From positions 1 to 12,383 of the forward strand of contig MU621521.1 of assembly GCA_025399215.1 (NCBI GenBank): 12,383 bases of DNA, in the 5' to 3' direction. Below are positions 1-6,767 of the stretch, one piece after another. The number at the start of each line of letters is the position of its first letter. The first letter of the stretch is position 1. Below the pieces are notes generated by a model. That model saw nothing but the letters and a program-made list of their open reading frames with translations, searched no databases and had not been told where the DNA came from. The position numbers and the translations under genes were made by a program. Source of the stretch: Globomyces pollinis-pini. Lineage: Eukaryota > Chytridiomycota > Chytridiomycetes > Rhizophydiales > Globomycetaceae.

Positions 1-407
1 TATTAATTTGTAATTATTAAACTATGCTTAAAAACCTAATCCAATGGTCGGTATAGCGAAAGTCAATCAATTCAATTATCATGTGTTATCAGCAATTGCA
101 AAGGATTATTTGACGATTCAGGCGTAAGTGTACCATTAGAGTGGGCTTTTTTAGATTTGGTAACAACAGATAGATGTTCTTTGGATGGACATCCTGTCGA
201 AAAGACCTCAATTCTTTAAATATATTTTATAGCATATCGATATGGATTCAAGATAGTGTTAGTAAACTTCATAAGATGTTTATATGGGTCACCATTGAGT
301 CACACGATTATTAGGAGTGGTTTAAATAGGTTGTGGTGGGTGAGGTTCTAACCTCTGAATCAACCCATGGGTTAGGTTCAGTCTTACATCAAGTAAATAT
401 AACATAT
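1..407. other. No supported gene; short open stretches only
   Basis: I see no reading frame here that I can support as a gene. A plus-strand open stretch runs from 40 to 219, about 60 codons, but it lacks a convincing start, has no recognisable domain and ends at TAA. A second plus frame begins at ATG 44 and reaches a GTAAG-like site near 124. Every continuation I tried after splicing meets a stop within a few codons. It could be the last exon of a gene lying to the left, or decayed sequence. The 11-mer GATGGACATCC occurs near 184 and again near 625; two copies of a word this short may be chance. Confidence 0.4.
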
Positions 408-633
408 TTAACGAATATCTAAAAAAACAAATAAGCATAACATTACTATGGCAATCCTGCACTCGCGAACTTAGGAAGGCTAACTTCTCAAATAAGGTAG
501 AAGCTGGTAATCCAATAACAAACGATTGAATATTTATAATTCTCCAAGAATTGGGTGCAAATAACCTCGGGGAATCTTCATAGTATGATATGAAGGTCAT
601 ACTATGAGTTGATTCATAGAAAAAGATGGACAT
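408..633 (-). CDS. Weak candidate short protein, one intron, unidentified
   Basis: An ATG at 633 directly follows an in-frame TAG and opens a frame with no similarity that I recognise. It contains a well-formed 28-nt candidate intron (419-446, GTAATG...TTTTTTTAG). Removing it gives a 65-residue product ending in CHNIR and a TAA at 408-410. Left unspliced, the same frame stays open to 322 (103 codons). The local text (FVIGLPASTLFEKL) looks protein-like, but codon statistics cannot be judged by eye. The true 5' end may lie in further small exons upstream towards 700, where other GT...AG pairs are possible. It has the same orientation as the gene at 839-1858. No function is assigned. Confidence 0.25.
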
Positions 634-838
634 CCACTAATCTGGCTCACCTACAATAATTCCCTGTATGGTGATGAATACATGACCCTCACAGATTTGC
701 CATTAAAAATATCACAAAATCGAATGAGTCAATTAGCGTCAGCTGTGCTTGAGTGTAGTGTATAATGATATATTCATAGTTTTAAAATACATAACAACCA
801 ATTGCTTTCCCTCACCTACATTAGTACAATTACTGATT

Positions 839-1858
839 CTATCCATAAGTCTTCATAGACACCTGAATATGACGCTTCAAAGATTGCATGGATCCCAACA
901 ATCTATAAGTTTTACAGAAATTGCTGGCTATCTCATTAGGTTCATCATTCTAAAGTTTTTACACATATTAATTTTACCTGGTGAATCGGAAGCATTTTAT
1001 ACACACCAGATCGTATCTCAACTTTTAAGCAACATATTAATTTGCCTCTATCGCCTTCAGTAGTTTTATGTGATTTTGCACTGGGTAAGAATGATTCTTT
1101 CCTCTTTTGTGACTCTGATTTCTCTTTTGTCCATGAACTGACAAAAAGTGGTGAATCCACTCGAGAGCCAGTTAAAGGAGCTTCTCCCAGCAACGGTAGT
1201 GATTTCTGTCGCGATTGCAATCTACTTCGATCCTCTTTGTATATTATATTTGAGTCTGGGGATAATAGAGAAGGTGCCGAAAAAGAATCGTACTCACTAG
1301 CTGTTATTTGCTAAAAAAAGTTACGCTCCTCTTCTTTTTGAGATAATACAAGGTCGGGGTAGAACTGGGTTTGCTACAGGTGTATCAGGATCATCTAACA
1401 ACATTGGAATCCTGAAGATTAGTATCCGATTAGCTTACGATTGGGCCCATTTGGCTACGCGCTCGTTTGCAGAGATTGGATAGGCATGTTTCATATATTC
1501 GGTATATTTTTTCAGGTTAGTTTCTGTCAATGCGACTCTGTGAAGTGTTAGAATATCTGTTTCCATACAATTTTAATGCTGATTTTTCTTTGGGAGGGTC
1601 AGTCTCTGGATCTGTGAATCGAACCTTTGAAGTTCTTTCTTCACTCTCCCTGCTTTCGCGTTTCTGTTTCTGCTCTGTTCTATCAGAGGTTGTCATCGGC
1701 CTTGATAACGAATGCTGATTCCTAATTCTTTGAGGAGTCACTGGTTTTGCTTGTTTTATGAGCGTCTCAATTGTTGCTTGGTTTGCCATTCCTAGTTGTT
1801 TCATATTCGACTTTGGTCTTGACCTTTGAGGAATTTTATATGACCATGATGTAGACAT
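839..1858 (-). CDS. Unidentified, largely disordered protein with small C-terminal domain; 5 exons
   Basis: Exons on the minus strand are 1569-1858, 1439-1537, 1350-1411, 978-1300 and 839-949. They join in consistent phase to 294 residues ending at TAG. The first three quarters is rich in Ser, Lys, Arg, Glu and Pro (for example KQKRESRESEERTSK) and looks disordered. The last ~55 residues look folded: LKVEIRSGVYKMLPIHQ, then NDEPNEIASNFCKTYRL and a final helix. The pattern 'hydrophobic strand, D-x-P, x-(I/L)-A-x-x-F-C, L' recalls short C-terminal modules of some protist flagellar proteins, but I cannot name the family. I chose ATG 1858 (MSTSW). The frame is open to 2005, but that would run into CFAP300. 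The weakest splice is the 49-nt intron 1301-1349, which has competing sites. A GT...AG pair at 809-838 would put a TAA directly after the CAG codon instead. It lies downstream of CFAP300 on the same strand, so a ciliary role is only guilt by association. Confidence 0.62.
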
Positions 1859-1982
1859 TGTTGGTAGACTGATATGAATAGCTAAAATTGGCTTTTTAGA
1901 AGTAAGATTTTGATGACGTCTCCAGAACAATCGTTTATTTTCACCCCTAACAATTTCATTGTAAACAAAAAATTCGAATTTA

Positions 1983-2965
1983 TTAATAGTAAGCTTCAGA
2001 AGCATGATAAAGAAGGTTCAAATGTCTACGATTGGCATCGATTGTAACGTAACAGAAATTCTGTGGATGATCCAAAGGAAACAATGGAGAAACAGAAGAC
2101 TCAACACCAGTGACTTTGTAAACATATGAGGACACTTTGAGGACACCGGATTTGTCTTTAGCAACGCTACGTCTGAGTTTTCGATGTCTTACCAAATTAA
2201 GTCCTTGTACAATTTTTTTGTTATTGATAAATATGGTTCCAAATCGTCTTCGTACTATATGTTAAAGATAAGTAACTACCTGACATAGACGTCCACCCAG
2301 ACAAATAGCTTTAAAAATGTGGAATATAAATTCTTCTCTATCTGTTTGAGTAAAGAGATTAAAATGCTGAAAATCATTCATCAAAAGACATTTGCGCAAT
2401 TCGTCACCAATCAAAAAGTTTCCAAAATATTCATCCAAACACTTGATGATTTGGCCATTTGGTCGAACAATTGCTGAAAATTAATGTATAACTTTACTTC
2501 CTTTCAGTCGATCGAAAAAGTTCAAGGATGTAATGGTATGAGAGGTGGTTTGTTTGGAAACTTCTGTGACGCGTCCTAGAGTTCCCCAACGATCAGTGGA
2601 ACTTAAAACCTAGTGAATATTTGAGATGAGAATCAGATCTTACTTTAATATGTGGATTCTGGTTAAAGAAATCCACCAAGAATCCATCAATTTGGTATGG
2701 TTGAAAAGGTTGGTCAAACGTAAATCGTTTTATATAACAGTGATCTTGCATTCCCCTGATTTTATACTTATTAAATATCGATATCTTACCATTTAAATAG
2801 AAAATCTTGAGTGTCGTTATCAGCGAAACCTTTGAATTTAGTATTTTCCAACAAGGTAAATGAAAACTTGTCTACATCATCAACAGAGTCTGCTTTCTTC
2901 ATCTCATCGATGACTTTGATTTCTTCAATAAGCTTTTTCTGAGGGATAATGTTGTCGCTGATCAT
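1983..2965 (-). CDS. CFAP300: CFAP300-like dynein-arm assembly factor, 6 exons
   Basis: Exons are 2790-2965, 2644-2755, 2498-2609, 2280-2473, 2193-2254 and 1983-2166. Together they are 840 nt and encode 279 residues; human CFAP300 is about 267. Family landmarks appear in order: FKGFADNDTQDFLFKWGMQ, FTFDQPFQPYQIDGFLVDFF, FFDRLKGTIV, IIKCLDEYFGNFLIGDELRK, FTQTDREEFIFHIFKAICLG, then GGRLCQYEDDLEPYL and YKDLICV, and finally DANRRHLNLLYH. From family knowledge, CFAP300 (also DNAAF17) is a cytoplasmic factor needed to assemble axonemal dynein arms, and its loss causes immotile cilia. The introns are 34, 34, 24, 25 and 26 nt. The last one (2167-2192) removes an apparent frameshift and restores family spacing after YKDL. 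Its start codon is 35 bp from that of divergent FRA10AC1. Presence of the gene implies the organism builds motile flagella with dynein arms. Confidence 0.93.
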
Positions 2966-3000
2966 TTAGAAAGTTTAATATTTTTTCAAACAAAATTTCA
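2966..3000. promoter_or_regulatory. 35-bp divergent CFAP300/FRA10AC1 promoter interval
   Basis: Only 35 bp, almost all A/T, separate the start codons of CFAP300 (minus) and FRA10AC1 (plus). It contains TTTAATATTTTTT but no element I can name. It must hold both 5' UTRs and initiation signals unless transcription starts inside the opposite coding region. The two genes are probably driven by one bidirectional promoter; this is inferred from spacing alone. Confidence 0.5.
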
Positions 3001-3856
3001 ATGGAAAAGTTACCAACAAATTCGACTTACTTCTCACTGCCATTAAAAACCAATGCGGATATAAAAGCTATTAAAATGCCTTCGGATCCATATCAGAGAC
3101 ACAAGTATTTGCTTAAACACTATCCAGGTCCAACTTTAACCAAATCGGATACCATATCAGAAATCGATATCCTTAAAAAAAATCATCAGTAACCTAGTAG
3201 TTCTAACTTTAGATTTCTAAGAGATTCTAATGACGTAAGTTGGGAGGCAAGAGTTGCGCAAAAGTATTATGACAAGTTGTTCAAGGAATACTGTTTGGGG
3301 GACTTTTCTAGATATAAAACTGGTGCTATTGGTTTACGATGGAGAACAAAACAAGAATGCATTTCTGGAAAAGGTTTTCAATGTCATCTCTCAGTCATTA
3401 GGGTAATTGTTACTTCACTGACACCAAAGACAATTTGTGTGTGGTAATATAAAGTGCGATATAGGTGAGGATCTACACTCTTGGGAAGTTAATTTCGTCT
3501 ATTTGGAAGAGCGTACAAAGAAGAATGCCTTAGTAAAAATCAGACTTTGTCCAAAATGCTCTGTTCAATTAAACTACAAAAAGATGAAAGAGGAGAAAGT
3601 ACGAGCAAAAATGGAAAAGAAATTGAAGCGTAAAGAAAGCCAAAAGGATTGTGAAAGTGATATGTCCAACCTCAAGCGGCAAAAAGTAAACGAGACAAGT
3701 GATAAAGAAGCGGAATTGGACGTGGAAGAAATTATTGAAAATCCAGTCGAGCATCAGAACATTTGGAGTAAACCAATTGTACTATCTACAGAAGAATTGG
3801 GTGCGAAATCTAAGGAGGAAGAAATGGATGAATTTTTGTCGGATTTGTTACTTTAA
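3001..3856 (+). CDS. FRA10AC1: FRA10AC1 family nuclear protein, with candidate 1-nt exon
   Basis: Exon 1 is 3001-3188, exon 2 is 3213-3373, then a single base at 3402, then 3430-3856. The product is 258 residues. Signature blocks are HKYLLKHYPGPT (~34-45), LKKNHQFLRD (~58-67), KYYDKLFKEYC, GLRWRTKQE and SGKGQFVCGN, followed by WEVNF and NALVKIRLCPKCSVQLNY. Four cysteines (121, 126, 157, 160) form CxxxxC and CxxC pairs that look like a zinc site. The C-terminus is Lys/Glu-rich and acidic, ending EEMDEFLSDLLL. From family knowledge, FRA10AC1 is a nuclear protein linked to the spliceosome. The intron 3189-3212 is 24 nt with TTCTAAC before its AG. Joining exon 2 to the last exon with one GT...AG intron breaks the frame. 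Two adjacent introns around a lone G, or an indel, are needed (see separate entry). The gene ends 31 bp from the convergent gene at 3888. Confidence 0.92.
3374..3429 (+). other. Twin-intron segment around a putative 1-nt exon (G3402) in FRA10AC1
   Basis: Intron a is 3374-3401 (28 nt, GTTTTC...CATTAG). Intron b is 3403-3429 (27 nt, GTAATT...CCAAAG). The single G at 3402 is all that remains between them. The join reads GGA AAA G|G|A CAA, that is, G-K-G-Q, exactly the conserved SGKGQF block. A single 56-nt intron leaves the frame one base short. Alternatives giving the same mRNA are a non-canonical TT...AG intron (3375-3429) or a GT...AA intron (3374-3428). A missing G in the assembly (AAAAGGG read as AAAAGG) is also possible. 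The two-intron lengths match the window's typical intron size. Confidence 0.5.
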
Positions 3857-3887
3857 ACGGAATATAGTAAAAATAGTATATATTGTC

Positions 3888-4917
3888 CTATTCTGACTGA
3901 TTTTTTAATGCTCTGAGCTTTGCAAAACGGGATGTGAACTCGGTTTTCTTCAAGATTGGGAACGATTTACCAAACTTAGATCCGTACCGATGTACAGATG
4001 CACTACCAGTCTCTGGAACTTTGTTTTTAACCTTCCATGTTGATTTGTTGCTCCAAAATGATTCGGGAGTAAGTGGGGTTGGCTTAGGCTTCGTTGCAAT
4101 TGGATGATGATATATGTCATCCCGACGTTTGGTATTAAATCCAGGAACATCTGGGTATCTAAAGAATTAGGAACATTAATTAAATTGTTAAAGCAAATCA
4201 AAAATGTAAATAATGAAGAAACATACCTGTTCCTTTGCAAAATCAACTTTTGATGCTGGATATAAGTTGGCCACACCAATTTCTCTTCATCTGGAATAAA
4301 CTGATATTCGTCTCTTTCCCAGTGTAACTGAATGTCTAAATCGTCTACCTCGGCTGATTTTTTGTTTAAAAATTTACAGAGTGCAATAGTCTTCACTTTT
4401 ACTTCATCTGGAATTTTCCAACCTAAAGGTAAATATCTCAGTTTCTTACCACTGAACTGTGAGTGCCAACTACTCTTATGCTGAACTGGAAACTTAAATA
4501 ATTTTTTCGATATTGGTTGTTTGAATACTGTGGTGCATTTCTTGATGAGTGGGTCACTAGCTTTAACTGGGAATGAATTACACTATCCTTGGGTTTAATC
4601 CAGTAATCACGCAAAATGGAACATAATGATCAGGTCTGATTTTCAATTGATTGCGATGTTCACCAGTCTGATTCAAAATTGAATTCTACAATTAGCTAGA
4701 ATTCAAGTACCTCCATTCGGAATCTTGGACTAACAAGAACTTTGTTTGTGATCTTTAATGACTTAAAATGAACTTTAGATTTACCATATTCCTGAAGAAA
4801 TAAACATTGGCTTTCGGCATTGTGTTGAGAGGAATTCGTAAAAAAAATTAAACCTTCGCCACACTGAACTTGACTGAAAACGCGAACAACTTCATACGCT
4901 GAAAACTGATGAATCAT
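3888..4917 (-). CDS. Unidentified conserved-looking protein, 4 exons
   Basis: Exons are 4711-4917, 4611-4685, 4227-4582 and 3888-4158. They join in consistent phase to 302 residues ending at TAG. The N-terminal ~70 residues look folded (GEGLIFFTNSS, QEYGKSKVHFKSLKITNKVL). The centre has DHYVPFC and WHSQFSGKKLRYLPLGWKIP. The third part is acidic and Trp-rich (HWERDEYQFIPDEEKLVWP), followed by YPDVPGF. The C-terminus is basic and rich in Lys, Pro and Ser (TSRFAKLRALKNQSE). There is no membrane segment or catalytic motif, and I do not recognise the family. The introns are 25, 28 and 68 nt, the last being the longest in the window. The start is uncertain: ATG 4917 fits the long exon, but an upstream ATG at 4939 with a 34-nt intron is also possible. 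Either start overlaps the TTC16-like first exon on the other strand. Position between FRA10AC1 and TTC16 hints at, but does not show, a ciliary role. Confidence 0.68.
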
Positions 4918-6684
4918 AAAGAGATAAATTATCAATCATCTCTGAAGCAGTAAGTTGAATTGTAGAATTAAATATCTGTAGCAGCTTAAAAGGTTTAAAT
5001 AACCTATTGAATACTCAGAATTATAACCAAGCAATTGCAGATTTTTCAAAAGCAATTTATATTGATCCAGTAGAACCAGTATATTACTGGTATAGAGCTG
5101 AAGCGTACCTGTGTTTGGCTGATTTTGAGAGTGCCATACTGAACTTTAGACAACATAGAAGTTTATCGAATCTGAAAATAACAAAAGCTCAAGATAGTTC
5201 ATATTACGTAACTAGAAAACGAATGGCACAAGCATGTTTTACGTGGGGACAATGCTTACTCGATCAATTTCGGTTTAACGACGCATTGGAACAGTTTAAC
5301 ACTGCAGCGGAGCTAGGAATGGACCCGGATATCGTTGCATTACGTATAGCAATAGCGAAAATTGGAGTAAACGATCTAACAAGTAATGCTATATACTAAT
5401 ACAATGATAGGTTCAATGACTTACTTATTCCAACTTATTAATAATCACTGCTCCGATATTGATGTGTATATACTTCGTGCGAAACTATACTACCAACAAG
5501 AGAATATCTTCTTTTGCAATCTAGACCTGCGAGATGCTGTGATAATCAATCCTTTACATCCAGAAATCAAGTCGTTACAACTCTGTGTACTTGAATATGC
5601 AGTTCAGTTTAAAAACAAAGCATCAGAACAGGTACTGAGGAAAAAATTCGATCTTGCGATTTGGTATTTGAACCAAGCAGTGGAACTGGACCCAGAAGAT
5701 TGGAGCAGTCAATTACTACGGTACAATTGATTTTTAATATTCAGCGGTGTATTATTAGGAGAAACGCAGCACTATGATGCTGGAATTGATGATCTTATGG
5801 AAGTACTTGGAAATGAAAGCCGTTGTGAAGTTAGAGAGGAGGAAATCAAAAAGCATATATCCGCTTTACACAATAAAGCTGCTATTCAGATGTTCAAAGA
5901 AAAGAATATAACGATGGCAATTCAAAGGTTTACTATTGCATTAAATTTTAATCCACCGGACCATATCATCAAGAAAAATAGGGCAGGTACTTGAGACTGT
6001 GAGTATTTACGTTAGAATGCTACTTTCTATTGCATGAATACGACTGTGCATTGACCGATTTGTTTTCTGTTTCTAAAGAACATCCAGATGATTTAGATGT
6101 TAAAAGTCGTATATCTTCGATTTATGGGCTACTTGGGAAAAGGCTCCTTCTCCAAGGAAAGGTTGAAGAAGCAATAAGATCTTTAAGTGAGGTGAATATT
6201 AACCACCATCATTAACTAGTAGGCAATCATTTATGATCCAAATCAATCAAGTTTATATTTTGATAGGGCAGAGAGTTATTTATATTTACAGGTTTAAGCA
6301 TTTGAAATAGCTAACTGTTAGGAGCTAGATCTAATGAAAGCAGACCTTTTGAGCTGTATTAAGCTATCTGGTCAACATGAGCTCGCCCATAGTCTCTTGA
6401 GTCTCTTTTCAAATCACGATGAAAAGGCTTCCCGACAGAATCTAATTAGTAAATTAGAAGGAAAGTATAAATCTAATAATCATGAATGGAAACAATCAAA
6501 TTCTCCAAACGAATTATGTACTCACTCAATATTGATAGCAACAAAGTATTTGCCAAGACTTAGGCCTCATGAAGGTGGACCAAACTACATCCTCTCGGAA
6601 GGTATTCGCTACAGATGCGAGGCAGATCAATTGATAAAAGTTGTTCCAAATTATCCAATAAAGGGTAAAACTGTAAAGGGTTAG
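4909..6684 (+). CDS. TTC16: TTC16-like tetratricopeptide repeat protein, 7 exons
   Basis: Exons are 4909-4949, 4982-5382, 5411-5720, 5745-5986, 6016-6191, 6223-6291 and 6322-6684. They total 1602 nt and encode 533 residues. TPR units repeat along most of the length: YNQAIADFSKAIYIDP, then DVYILRAKLYY with LRDAVIINPLHP. These are followed by FDLAIWYLNQAVELDPEDW, MAIQRFTIALNFNPP and VEEAIRSLSEAIIYDPNQS with FDRAESYLYLQ. The order and wording match vertebrate TTC16 (AEAYLxLxDFxSAxxNxR, QCLxxQxxFxDAL, AAEL). TPR proteins are helical scaffolds. TTC16 itself is poorly understood; it is expressed in ciliated cells and conserved with cilia. Without splicing the frame breaks six times; introns of 32, 28, 24, 29, 31 and 30 nt restore it each time. 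ATG 4909 is preceded in frame by TGA nine bases upstream. The first exon overlaps the start of the opposite gene. The 3' end faces the gene at 6768, with an 83-bp gap. Confidence 0.85.
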
Positions 6685-6767
6685 ACAAACGAAAAATACA
6701 ATAATTTATCTAATCGCAAAAATATTTATTCTTTTCTCACCTTGAAACTATTTAAATCGTTGTATTT

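Noticed and set aside
749..1314. Plus-strand open frames at 749-1063 and 1042-1314
   Set aside because: They lie opposite the exons of the minus-strand gene, have no recognisable domains and do not join by splicing.
1301..1320. A 14-nt intron (GTAACTTTTTTTAG) in the gene at 839-1858
   Set aside because: It is shorter than any other intron here; a 49-nt intron from 1349 to 1301 gives the correct phase on both sides.
1859..2005. Upstream start at 2005 for the gene at 839-1858
   Set aside because: The extension overlaps the CFAP300 end and reads as low-quality A/T-rich translation; MSTSW at 1858 is a cleaner start.
2155..2200. Apparent frameshift in the last third of CFAP300
   Set aside because: A 26-nt intron (2167-2192, GTAAGA...CGTAG) restores the frame and gives YKDLICVAKDKSG, which has family-like spacing, so no error or pseudogene is needed.
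3361..3450. FRA10AC1 model reading through to 3402 and splicing to TGC near 3450
   Set aside because: It is in frame but discards the QFVCGN segment and its first Cys pair member, which are conserved in the family, and replaces them with unrelated residues.
3569..3754. Minus-strand frame inside FRA10AC1
   Set aside because: Phe/Leu-rich shadow of the Lys/Glu-rich C-terminus of FRA10AC1.
839..6684. Reassigned stop codons, as in ciliates with similarly tiny introns
   Set aside because: After splicing, no internal TAA, TAG or TGA remains, and all three codons end genes at family-appropriate positions.
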